Assembly (NCBI GenBank): GCA_002454975.1
Contig: DKJZ01000007.1
Coordinates: forward strand, 1 to 9,739
Direction: 5' to 3'
Length of the DNA: 9,739 bases
Origin: Hylemonella sp. UBA6679
GTDB taxonomy: Bacteria > Pseudomonadota > Gammaproteobacteria > Burkholderiales > Burkholderiaceae_C
Under the pieces are notes generated by a model, which was not told where the DNA came from, searched no databases, and saw only the letters and a list, made by a program, of their open reading frames with translations. Position numbers and translations under genes: made by a program. Numbering within the stretch: the stretch's first letter is position 1; the number at the start of each line of letters is the position of its first letter. Shown here in pieces: positions 1-6,284 of this stretch.

Positions 1-1266
1 GTGGAGATGTGCAACAACAACGGCCACTGCCGCAAGTTCGATGCAGGCACCATGTGCCCAAGCTACCGCGTCACCCGCGATGAGCAGCACTTGACCCGCG
101 GCCGCGCCAACACCTTGCGCCTGGCTTTGTCGGGCCAGCTCGATGCGCAAGGCAACGGCCTGGCCAGCGAGGCGGTGCACGAGGCCATGGATTTGTGTGT
201 GGGCTGCAAAGGTTGCAAGCGCGATTGCCCCACCGGCGTGGACATGGCCAAGATGAAAATCGAAGCGCTGCACCACTACAAACAAGCGCACGGCCACAGC
301 CTCAAAGACAAGCTGATTGCGCACCTGCCTGATTACGCACACCTGGCTGCCAAGATCGCACCTGTGCTCAATTTGCGCAACCACTCGCCGCTCATGGCCA
401 AGCTGGGTGATCAGCTTTTGGGCCTGTCGGCCAAGCGCAGCTTGCCGCAGTGGCAAAGCACCACGTTTTTCAATTCAGCTCCCGTGTTGGCCAGCCGTGA
501 CGAGGTCTTGGCAGCTGCCAAGCCTGTGGTCTTGTTTGTGGACACCTTCAACGGCACCTTTGAAGCGGACAATGTGTTCGATGCTGTGAAAGTGCTGCAA
601 GCCGGCGGTTACACGGTACACGTTGCTAGCAAAAAAAGAGCAGACGGCAAGCACCTGTGTTGTGGCCGCACCTTCATGGCCAATGGCATGCTGGACAAAG
701 CCAAAGCCAAAGCGGCTGAGTTGGTGCAAGCCTTGCAGCCGTTTGCGCAGCGTGGCATTGCCATCGTCGGCCTGGAGCCCTCATGCCTCTTGACCCTGCG
801 CGACGAAACCCTGGTGATGGGCTTGGGCGACGCTGCAGAGCAAGTGAGCCAACACGCGGTGTTGCTCGAAGAATTCTTGGCACGCGAAGCCAAGGCCGGT
901 CGGTTGGAGGGTTTGAAAGCGCGTTTACAACCGGCTTCGCAAGACATTTTGCTGCATGGCCACTGCCACCAAAAAGCGTTTGCGGCCTTCACGCCGGTGC
1001 AAGAGGTGTTGCAGCTGATCCCGCAAGCCAAGGTGCAGGTGATCGAGAGCAGTTGCTGCGGCATGGCGGGCAGCTTTGGCTACGAGGCCGCGCACTTTGA
1101 GGTGTCCATGCAAATGGCTGAGCTCAGCCTGTTGCCTGCTGTGCGCGCCAAGCCCGATGCCATCGTGGTGGCCGACGGCACCAGCTGCCGCCATCAAATC
1201 CACGATGGCGCGCAGCGCGAGGCGGTGCATGTGGCGAGTCTCTTGGCCAGCTTGATCAAAGACTGA
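1..1266 (+). CDS. FAD-linked oxidoreductase, C-terminal Fe-S/CCG part (5' truncated by window)
   Basis: This is the C-terminal 421 residues of a larger protein. The frame is open to the left edge and the first codon (GTG) is most likely an internal Val, because a cluster-binding motif begins three residues later. In order I see Cys4, Cys10 and Cys19-Pro (first Fe-S motif), then Cys66-x2-Cys69-x2-Cys72-x3-Cys76-Pro (a classic [4Fe-4S] motif), then two CCG-type segments marked by HLCCG (near residue 220), GHCHQKAF (near 320) and SSCCGMAGSFGYE (near 350). This order is known from the C-terminal half of YdiJ-type D-2-hydroxyacid dehydrogenases and from GlpC, where electrons from an FAD domain pass through the clusters to a quinone or other acceptor. 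The missing N-terminal part should hold the FAD-binding oxidase domain. The substrate cannot be told from this fragment; D-2-hydroxyglutarate or D-lactate are guesses by family. It converges on the pseudouridine synthase gene. Confidence 0.88.
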   Translation: MEMCNNNGHCRKFDAGTMCPSYRVTRDEQHLTRGRANTLRLALSGQLDAQGNGLASEAVHEAMDLCVGCKGCKRDCPTGVDMAKMKIEALHHYKQAHGHSLKDKLIAHLPDYAHLAAKIAPVLNLRNHSPLMAKLGDQLLGLSAKRSLPQWQSTTFFNSAPVLASRDEVLAAAKPVVLFVDTFNGTFEADNVFDAVKVLQAGGYTVHVASKKRADGKHLCCGRTFMANGMLDKAKAKAAELVQALQPFAQRGIAIVGLEPSCLLTLRDETLVMGLGDAAEQVSQHAVLLEEFLAREAKAGRLEGLKARLQPASQDILLHGHCHQKAFAAFTPVQEVLQLIPQAKVQVIESSCCGMAGSFGYEAAHFEVSMQMAELSLLPAVRAKPDAIVVADGTSCRHQIHDGAQREAVHVASLLASLIKD

Positions 1267-1271
1267 TCAGA

Positions 1272-1308
1272 CCAAGCGCATATCCGCCTCGTGAAGGCTG
1301 CGCTCTGG
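1272..1308. terminator. hairpin between convergent genes, possible bidirectional terminator
   Basis: A nested inverted repeat fills the gap between the oxidoreductase stop and the pseudouridine synthase stop. The outer arms AGCGCA (1275-1280) and TGCGCT (1299-1304) pair perfectly, extended by CCA (1272-1274) with TGG (1306-1308) around one bulged base. An inner stem GCCT/AGGC (1286-1289, 1295-1298) closes a 5-base loop. There is no T-run on either side, so it is not a standard intrinsic terminator. The function is inferred from its place between converging genes. Confidence 0.4.
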
Positions 1309-1334
1309 CATTGCCCTTTGAGGCAGATAAAGCA

Positions 1335-2312
1335 TCAGCCTCGACATGGCGCATGAAGGCTCAACATGCGTTGGCTTTCAAAGCTGCGCGCTTGGCCGGT
1401 TACCGGGTCGGTGAAGGCGATGCTTTTGGCCAGCAGTTGCAAAGGCTCGCTGAAGTCGTCAACGCCCGCTGCGTGTTTGACCTCCGGGTACAACTGATCA
1501 CCCACAATGGGTGCGCCCAAGGCGTTCATGTGCACACGCAACTGGTGGGTTTTGCCGCTGCGCGGCATGAGCTGGTAGAGCGCCACATGCTGACCTGTTG
1601 ACACGTGTTCGAGCATGGCCAAGTGTGTTTCGCTGTTGGGTGTGCCTGTGACTTCGCGTTGCTTGAAGAACGGCGTGTCGGTTTCAAGGCGGCTGCGGTG
1701 GATCAGGGGCGCGTACACGCTGCGTTGCAAATGCTCGCGCCAAGGGGCCACCGCCAGGTAGGTTTTGACCACCGCTTGCGACACAAACAGCTGCTGGTAG
1801 GCATGCCGGTCTTGGGGGCGTTTGCTCAAAACCACCAGGCCAGCGGTTTCGCGGTCGATGCGGTGGATGGGCGAGAGCGTCTCCAAAGCGGTGTGCGCTT
1901 TGAGCCGTGCCAACAAGGTTTCGCGCACAAAGCGCCCACTGGGTACCACGGGTAAAAAATGCGGCTTGTCGGCCACCAGCAGGTGCTCGTCTTCAAACAA
2001 GACCTGGGCCTCAAAGGGGATCGTGGTTTCCGCTGGCAAGGCACGGTAGTAATACACGCGCGCTTGCGGCTGCTGGCGGGCCAACGCCGCATACGGCGTG
2101 TGGGCAGGCAGTGCCAGCCCGGTCTCGCTCAGCACCTCGCCGCGCTGCATGCGGGCTTGCCAGTCTTCACGGCTCACAGCGCCTAGGCGTTGCGCCAAAA
2201 AATCTAAGAGCAGTGGCCAAGTGGCTTGGGCACTGGGTTGGGGCAGGGCGATGCAACTTGCACTCACACCTTCGCGCATGGGTGGCCGCCAGGTGGCGCG
2301 CTGGTGAGCCAT
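1335..2312 (-). CDS. RluA-family pseudouridine synthase
   Basis: The 325-residue product should isomerise specific uridines to pseudouridine in rRNA or tRNA in the cytoplasm. The family signature HRIDRETAGL is present with Asp153 as the expected catalytic aspartate, and the C-terminal family motif RSGKTHQLRVHMNALGAPIVGD follows. Residues about 30-65 (LLLDFLAQRL..WQARMQRGEV) resemble an S4-like RNA-binding fold, and residues about 100-300 are the synthase domain. It is longer than E. coli RluA (about 219 residues), so it belongs to a longer RluA-like branch; I cannot name the target base. The start is uncertain: no clear Shine-Dalgarno precedes ATG 2312, and a second ATG at 2279 would remove 11 residues. 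It lies 15 nt after trmB and is probably co-transcribed with it. Confidence 0.92.
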   Translation of the reverse strand: MAHQRATWRPPMREGVSASCIALPQPSAQATWPLLLDFLAQRLGAVSREDWQARMQRGEVLSETGLALPAHTPYAALARQQPQARVYYYRALPAETTIPFEAQVLFEDEHLLVADKPHFLPVVPSGRFVRETLLARLKAHTALETLSPIHRIDRETAGLVVLSKRPQDRHAYQQLFVSQAVVKTYLAVAPWREHLQRSVYAPLIHRSRLETDTPFFKQREVTGTPNSETHLAMLEHVSTGQHVALYQLMPRSGKTHQLRVHMNALGAPIVGDQLYPEVKHAAGVDDFSEPLQLLAKSIAFTDPVTGQARSFESQRMLSLHAPCRG

Positions 2313-2327
2313 GGTTGGGGCGCGGGC

Positions 2328-3125
2328 TTAGACCCGTTGGAACACCAAGTCCCACACGCCGTGGCCCAAGCGCAGGCCGCGGTTTTCAAACTTGGTCAGC
2401 GGCCGGTAATCGGGCTTGGGGGCATAGGCGCTGGCAGTGTTGGCCAACAAGGGCTCGGCGCTGAGCACCTCGAGCATTTGCTCGGCGTAAGGCTCCCAAT
2501 CGGTGGCGCAATGCAGGTAGCCACCAACTTTGAGGCGCGCAGCCAGCTTGGCCACCAAAGGTGTTTGCAGCAAGCGGCGTTTGTTGTGTTTGGTTTTGTG
2601 CCAGGGGTCTGGAAAAAACACGTGCACGCCATCCAAGCTTTGCGCGGGCAGCATGTGGTCGAGCACCTCAACAGCGTCGTGCTGCAAGATGCGGATGTTG
2701 GTCAGCGCCTGCTCGCCAATGCGCTTGAGCAGCGCGCCCACGCCGGGCTCGTGCACCTCGCAGCACAGAAAGTTTTTCTCGGGCATCACGCCGGCAATGT
2801 GGGCGGTGGCCTCGCCCATGCCAAAGCCAATTTCCAAAATCAATGGCCGGTCTTGGGGCTCGCGGGCCAGGCTGTCTTGCGGCTGGCGGGCAAAGGCGCT
2901 GGCCACCTCCAGGGGGGCTGCGGTGTAGCTCAACAAAAACGTCGGCCCGAGTTCTTCAAACGCCTTGGCCTGGCCTGTGGTGGTGCGGCCTGCGCGGCGC
3001 ACATAGCTCTTGATGGTTTTGGGAAAAGGCACATCTCCCGGGGGCAGGCGGCGGCGGTCTTTGGGCGCAGCGCTCTTGAGTGTGTCGGTTGCTGCGGGCA
3101 GTGAGGGGTCGAGGGTGTCGGTCAT
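2328..3125 (-). CDS. trmB: tRNA (guanine-N7-)-methyltransferase TrmB
   Basis: TrmB uses S-adenosylmethionine to form m7G at position 46 in the variable loop of many tRNAs. From ATG 3125 the product has 265 residues. Visible motifs are the SAM-binding LEIGFGMGEATAHIA, the strongly diagnostic FFPDPWHKTKHNKRR, ATDWEPYAEQMLEVL, and the C-terminal TKFENRGLRLGHGVWDLVF; all match the bacterial TrmB family closely. The N-terminal 40 or so residues are Pro/Arg/Lys-rich and variable, as is usual. I prefer ATG 3125 over the upstream in-frame ATG 3149, because the upstream ATG overlaps a TACAAT -10 box and would start translation inside the promoter. The gene stops (TAA) 15 nt before the pseudouridine synthase and starts 46 nt after gluQ. 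Confidence 0.96.
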   Translation of the reverse strand: MTDTLDPSLPAATDTLKSAAPKDRRRLPPGDVPFPKTIKSYVRRAGRTTTGQAKAFEELGPTFLLSYTAAPLEVASAFARQPQDSLAREPQDRPLILEIGFGMGEATAHIAGVMPEKNFLCCEVHEPGVGALLKRIGEQALTNIRILQHDAVEVLDHMLPAQSLDGVHVFFPDPWHKTKHNKRRLLQTPLVAKLAARLKVGGYLHCATDWEPYAEQMLEVLSAEPLLANTASAYAPKPDYRPLTKFENRGLRLGHGVWDLVFQRV

Positions 3126-3147
3126 GGCAGGTTCAAAGCAAGCCTGC

Positions 3148-3153
3148 ATTGTA
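3148..3153 (-). promoter_or_regulatory. candidate -10 box for trmB
   Basis: The minus strand reads TACAAT here, five of six matches to the sigma-70 -10 consensus. It would give a start point near 3141-3143 and a leader of about 16 nt before ATG 3125. I see no convincing -35 hexamer at 16-18 bp; that region lies in the 3' end of gluQ. A small inverted repeat (GCAGG 3127-3131 and CCTGC 3143-3147) falls in the leader. Confidence 0.4.
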
Positions 3154-3171
3154 GGTTTTGTGGCTCAGAGG

Positions 3172-4119
3172 CTAGGCCGCATGCTTGCCCGAGACCCACG
3201 CTTTGGCCCAGGCGGCGGTCCAGTCTGTCAACGCAGCTTGGGTGGTGTCAGCGGTGCTGCTGGGCAAACCCAGCACCTGGGCGGCTTGCTGCAGGGTGTG
3301 CAGCACAGCCTCTGGGCTGACATCGACAGCCGCCGCGCCGTGTTGCTTGCTTAACTTGTCCCCGTCTGCGCCCAACACCAAAGGGGTGTGCAGGTACTGC
3401 GGCGTGGGCAGCCCAAGGGCGTGTTGCAAGTGCATTTGCCGAGGCGTGTTGTCGGCCAGGTCTTGGCCGCGCACCACATGCGTGATGCCCTGGGCTGCGT
3501 CGTCCACCACCACCGCCAGCTGGTAAGCCCACAGACCGTCGGCGCGCTTGAGCACAAAGTCGCCAACGTCGCGTAAGAGGTTTTGGGTTTGTGTGCCTAA
3601 TCGCCTGTCAAGCCACGTCCATGCTGAGGTGTTTGCTTCAGTTTTGATAGCGTCTACATGCAGTCGCCAAGCGCGAGCGACTTGACCCTGCAGCCCAACG
3701 CGGCAAGTGCCTGGGTAAACCAGCTCGGCGTGTTTGGCTTTGTGCTGGCCGCTTGCGGCCAAGGCGGCCTCGATGTCTTTGCGCGTGCAGGCGCAGGGGT
3801 AAGCCAGCCCAGCGTCTGAGAGCTGCTGCAAGGCGGTTTGGTAGTGCTCAGCACGCGTGTTTTGCCACATCGGGGCTTCGTCGGGGTGCAGGCCGCAGGC
3901 AGCGAGTTGCTGCAAGATGACGCGGTCGGCGCCAGGCACGCAGCGTGGGGCATCAATGTCTTCAAGACGCACCAGCCAGGCCCCACCGTGCGCGCGTGCG
4001 TCGAGGTAACTGGCCAGCGCAGCCACCAAGGAGCCCGCATGCAAAGGGCCCGTGGGTGAGGGGGCAAACCGACCCCGATAAAGACCCCTGCCTTGTGTGG
4101 GCGTGGCTGGCCCGACCAT
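3172..4119 (-). CDS. gluQ: glutamyl-Q tRNA(Asp) synthetase
   Basis: GluQRS is a paralogue of the glutamyl-tRNA synthetase catalytic core. It activates glutamate and attaches it to the queuosine base at position 34 of tRNA(Asp), rather than to the 3' end. The 315-residue product shows the class I signature APSPTGPLHAGS (residues 19-30, HIGH-like), HVVRGQDL (about 215-221) and a KLSKQ loop (255-259, KMSKS-like). A zinc-site pattern, Cys109-x-Cys111 then Tyr135-x3-Cys139, is typical of GluQRS. The length fits the family and is too short for GltX, and no anticodon-binding domain follows. The start is 14 nt after the stop of the FAD oxidoreductase with no clear Shine-Dalgarno, so translation may be coupled to that gene. 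The organism would also need queuosine synthesis or uptake, which is not encoded here. Confidence 0.95.
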   Translation of the reverse strand: MVGPATPTQGRGLYRGRFAPSPTGPLHAGSLVAALASYLDARAHGGAWLVRLEDIDAPRCVPGADRVILQQLAACGLHPDEAPMWQNTRAEHYQTALQQLSDAGLAYPCACTRKDIEAALAASGQHKAKHAELVYPGTCRVGLQGQVARAWRLHVDAIKTEANTSAWTWLDRRLGTQTQNLLRDVGDFVLKRADGLWAYQLAVVVDDAAQGITHVVRGQDLADNTPRQMHLQHALGLPTPQYLHTPLVLGADGDKLSKQHGAAAVDVSPEAVLHTLQQAAQVLGLPSSTADTTQAALTDWTAAWAKAWVSGKHAA

Positions 4120-4133
4120 CGTCGTGGTGTGGC

Positions 4134-5174
4134 TCAGGCCACCTTCAGGGCAAGCTCAAGCCCCGAGACAAACGCGTTTTCCACCCGGTGCCCCAGGCAC
4201 CAGTCGCCACACGCGCCCAGGCCCAGTCGGGCATCCCACAAGTGGCTTTGGCCCAAAGGCGTGAGGGTCTGTGCGTAGAGCCAGCGGTGGGCCTGCGCGT
4301 GCGAAGGTGTGGCGCGGATGCCGGTGACTTCGGCAAAGCCTTTGAGCATCTTGTCGATGATGCGCTCAGGGTTGTCGTTGATGTGCTCTTGCGACCAAGC
4401 TGGGCTGGCCTGCACCGTCCAGCGTTCGATGGGTTCGCGCCCAGGTTTGCTCGATTCGCGCGCCACCCAAGAAATGCGGTGGTGCGTGCTGCGCGCGGCG
4501 TTCCACTGCGGCCCCAGCGCTTGCATGCGCGCTTGCATGGCTTGCGGAAAGGCCAGCATCAAGGTCCAGCAGGGCGCTACCTCTACCTTGCCCAAGGCTT
4601 GCTGCCAAGGTTGGGCCAGCGAGGAGGCGCGCAACAAGTCTGCCAGTTGGTTCGAGGGCATGGCACTGAGCACCACGTCAAAGCCCGAGAACACTTGCTG
4701 CGCGTCATCAGCACCCACGGTGCGCAGCTGCCAGCGTTGTTTGTTGAGCGCGTCGCGTTCGATTTTGACCACCCGAGTTTCGCTGTGAACCGCATCGGCT
4801 TGCACCAGGGGTTCGGCCCAGCGGCTCACCAAGGCGTTCATGCCGGGGGTGGCCACGTAGTGGGCTTCGCGCGAGGGCAGGGCGGCCTCGACCATGCGGC
4901 CTTGTGGGTCGAGCACGCGCACGGCGTTGGCACTCCAGGGGCGCACGGTTTGGGGCACGGTGGTCAGCGCCAGGGCAAAGCGCTCATCACGCACGGTGAA
5001 ATACTGCGTGCCGTGGTCAAAGCTGCCAAACACCGTTTGACGGGTGGACATGCGCCCGCCAAAGCCCCGGCTTTTTTCGAACACGGTCACGCGGTGGCCG
5101 GCTTGCATCAAGGTGCGGGCGCAGGCAACACCGGCCATGCCGGCACCAAGAATGGCGATGTGTTGTTGGGTCAT
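4134..5174 (-). CDS. renalase-like NAD(P)/FAD-dependent oxidoreductase
   Basis: The 346-residue product begins with a Rossmann dinucleotide-binding motif, IAILGAGMAG (residues 7-15), followed by VFEKSRGFGGRMSTR, where Glu33 should bind the FAD ribose. It ends with GACGDWCLGHRVENAFVSG, the typical C-terminal FAD-contacting segment of the amine-oxidase superfamily. Compact proteins of this kind are annotated as renalase-like or NAD(P)-binding oxidoreductases. Renalases oxidise off-pathway dihydronicotinamide isomers, but I cannot confirm that substrate here. ATG 5174 is chosen because a strong AGGAGAA Shine-Dalgarno precedes it. The frame is open further upstream to 5510, but that stretch overlaps the regulator gene and does not resemble the family. 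It lies 31 nt after lysR and 14 nt before gluQ, so it is probably in an operon. Confidence 0.85.
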   Translation of the reverse strand: MTQQHIAILGAGMAGVACARTLMQAGHRVTVFEKSRGFGGRMSTRQTVFGSFDHGTQYFTVRDERFALALTTVPQTVRPWSANAVRVLDPQGRMVEAALPSREAHYVATPGMNALVSRWAEPLVQADAVHSETRVVKIERDALNKQRWQLRTVGADDAQQVFSGFDVVLSAMPSNQLADLLRASSLAQPWQQALGKVEVAPCWTLMLAFPQAMQARMQALGPQWNAARSTHHRISWVARESSKPGREPIERWTVQASPAWSQEHINDNPERIIDKMLKGFAEVTGIRATPSHAQAHRWLYAQTLTPLGQSHLWDARLGLGACGDWCLGHRVENAFVSGLELALKVA

Positions 5175-5180
5175 GTGTGG

Positions 5181-5187
5181 TTCTCCT
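5181..5187 (-). promoter_or_regulatory. Shine-Dalgarno of the FAD oxidoreductase
   Basis: The minus strand reads AGGAGAA, followed by six bases and then ATG 5174. It is the best ribosome binding site on the minus strand of this window and decides the start codon against the longer open frame. It sits in the 31-nt gap after the lysR stop. Confidence 0.8.
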
Positions 5188-5205
5188 CGACGGAATGTAC
5201 ACCGA

Positions 5206-6180
5206 TCAGGCTGGGGCGCCATCTGTGTTTGATGCGCTGGGGGTGTGGCTGAGCAAGGCCAAGCGCGTGGCGGGTCGCTCGAGCTGTTCAAGCCACCATT
5301 GCAAGGCCCGGCCATCGGGTGAGGCCCCGCCACGCCAGGCGTAGCTGGGGCGCACCACCCTTTGGGCGCGCTGTGTTTTTTTGACCACCAGCCGGCCTGC
5401 TTCGATGTGCGGTCGGGCCATGGTTTCTGGCAGAAAGCCGCCACCCAGACCACGCAGTTGCGCCTCGAGTTTGGCGGGCATGCTCGCCACCGTGAACACG
5501 TCTTGCCCACCGAGCAGACCCACGGTCATGGCTTGCTGCTTGCCCAGGTTTTTTTGCACCGAATCGGCCACCGCCACCGCGCGGTGTTTGAGCAAGGTTT
5601 GGTCGCTCAAGGGCTCGCGGGCTTGGGCCAGCGGGTGCTGTGGGGCCACGGCATACACAAAGCTGACATGGCTCAAGGGTTTGGCATGGATGTCGGCGCT
5701 GTTGCTGGGCTCAAGCACCACGCCCAAAGCCAGGTCGGCTTGGCCACTGGTGAGTGCGGCCAGGGTGCCAGACAAGGTTTCATCGAGCAGCTTGAGGCGG
5801 GTGGGCGCTTTGAGGGAAAAAAAGTGCTCGCACAGCTCCATGACGGTGCTGCGCGCGATGATGTTGTCCACCGCGATGGTGAGTTCGGGCTCCCAGCCGG
5901 TGGCCACACGCTTGACGCGGTTAGCCACGGCGTCAACGTCTTGCAGCAAGCGCGCGCCTTCGCGCAGCAGCTCGGCCCCGGCTTGGGTGAGTTTGGCTTG
6001 GCGCGAGGAGCGGTCGTAGAGCAGCACATCGAGCGCGTCTTCAATTTGGCGCACGCGGTAGGTCAGGGCGCTGGGCACCACGCCCAGGCTGCGGGCGGCG
6101 GCGGCAAAGCTGCCCTGCGCCTCGATGGCCAGCAACATGGCCAGAGCATCTGGGGTGAGCACATCACGAGCGGTTTGCAT
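5206..6180 (-). CDS. LysR-type transcriptional regulator, YhaJ-like
   Basis: This 324-residue protein has the LysR layout: an N-terminal winged helix-turn-helix (residues about 9-66, with GSFAAAARSLGVVPSALTYRVRQIEDAL as recognition region and LLYDRSSRQAKLTQAG as wing), a linker helix to about 90, and a periplasmic-binding-protein-like effector domain to about 300. Segments such as ATGWEPELTIAVD, YAVAPQHPLAQ and VAVADS recall E. coli YhaJ, which lies beside a pirin gene and responds to aromatic compounds. That parallel is from memory. Here too a pirin gene is divergently oriented, 104 nt away. No clear Shine-Dalgarno precedes ATG 6180. A weak promoter may read TTGATG (6223-6218), 16 bp, TTGAAT (6201-6196) on the minus strand. 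Its -10 lies inside the inverted repeat, which would allow autorepression. The Ala/Ser-rich C-terminal tail is not conserved in the family. Confidence 0.93.
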   Translation of the reverse strand: MQTARDVLTPDALAMLLAIEAQGSFAAAARSLGVVPSALTYRVRQIEDALDVLLYDRSSRQAKLTQAGAELLREGARLLQDVDAVANRVKRVATGWEPELTIAVDNIIARSTVMELCEHFFSLKAPTRLKLLDETLSGTLAALTSGQADLALGVVLEPSNSADIHAKPLSHVSFVYAVAPQHPLAQAREPLSDQTLLKHRAVAVADSVQKNLGKQQAMTVGLLGGQDVFTVASMPAKLEAQLRGLGGGFLPETMARPHIEAGRLVVKKTQRAQRVVRPSYAWRGGASPDGRALQWWLEQLERPATRLALLSHTPSASNTDGAPA

Positions 6181-6195
6181 GATCGTGGCTGATTA

Positions 6196-6212
6196 ATTCA
6201 AATGGATTGAAT
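6196..6212. promoter_or_regulatory. candidate LysR operator (perfect inverted repeat)
   Basis: ATTCAA (6196-6201) and TTGAAT (6207-6212) form a perfect 6-bp inverted repeat around a 5-bp spacer. The centre is 6204, with T at 6198 and A at 6210, so it has the T-N11-A signature of LysR-family recognition sites. It lies 16 nt upstream of the lysR start and between the two divergent genes. Binding by this regulator is inferred. Confidence 0.6.
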
Positions 6213-6226
6213 GTTGCCATCAAAGC

Positions 6227-6241
6227 GCTTGGCACACAAGC
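6227..6241. promoter_or_regulatory. second dyad, possible LysR activation half-site
   Basis: GCTTG (6227-6231) and CAAGC (6237-6241) form a perfect 5-bp inverted repeat with a 5-bp spacer, centred on 6234. It lies 30 bp, about three helical turns, from the first dyad, on the pirin side. It lacks the T-N11-A spacing and overlaps a TTGGCA hexamer (6229-6234) that could serve as a -35 element. The role is inferred. Confidence 0.35.
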
Positions 6242-6271
6242 CAACCATCCGATCAGACAATACATCCCATC

Positions 6272-6278
6272 AAAGGAG
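6272..6278 (+). promoter_or_regulatory. Shine-Dalgarno of the pirin gene
   Basis: AAAGGAG is followed by six bases and then ATG 6285. It fixes the start of the pirin gene there rather than at the in-frame ATG 6203, which would add 27 residues unlike the family and would begin inside the inverted repeat. Confidence 0.85.
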
Positions 6279-6284
6279 CTTTGT

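Noticed and set aside
633..639. Run of seven A in the oxidoreductase gene as a possible frameshift site
   Set aside because: The reading frame continues intact through conserved CCG motifs, the run is not in the A-AAA-AAG slippery phase, and no alternative-frame product of interest follows.
1267..1335. 22-residue open frame on the minus strand whose ATG overlaps the pseudouridine synthase stop (TGATG)
   Set aside because: The stop-start overlap would suit translational coupling, but there is no Shine-Dalgarno, no recognised similarity and atypical codons (AGG, GCA, CTT). The hairpin in the same stretch explains its structure better. Conservation across relatives would be needed to revive it.
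2226..3104. 292-codon open frame on the + strand
   Set aside because: It is antisense to trmB and the 5' end of the pseudouridine synthase gene. It is low-complexity in character and has no domain.
3945..5252. 435-codon open frame on the + strand
   Set aside because: It is antisense to gluQ and the FAD oxidoreductase, both with clear motifs. The product is His/Gly/Arg-rich without recognisable domains.
5175..5510. N-terminal extension of the FAD oxidoreductase
   Set aside because: The frame is open upstream, but it overlaps the lysR coding region and lacks family similarity. The strong Shine-Dalgarno at 5181-5187 points to ATG 5174.
5362..6192. 276-codon open frame on the + strand
   Set aside because: It is antisense to the LysR gene, whose helix-turn-helix and effector domain are well formed, and it ends in the divergent promoter region.
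6203..6284. Longer pirin product starting at ATG 6203
   Set aside because: The extra residues do not resemble pirins, they would be encoded within the operator dyads, and a strong Shine-Dalgarno precedes ATG 6285.
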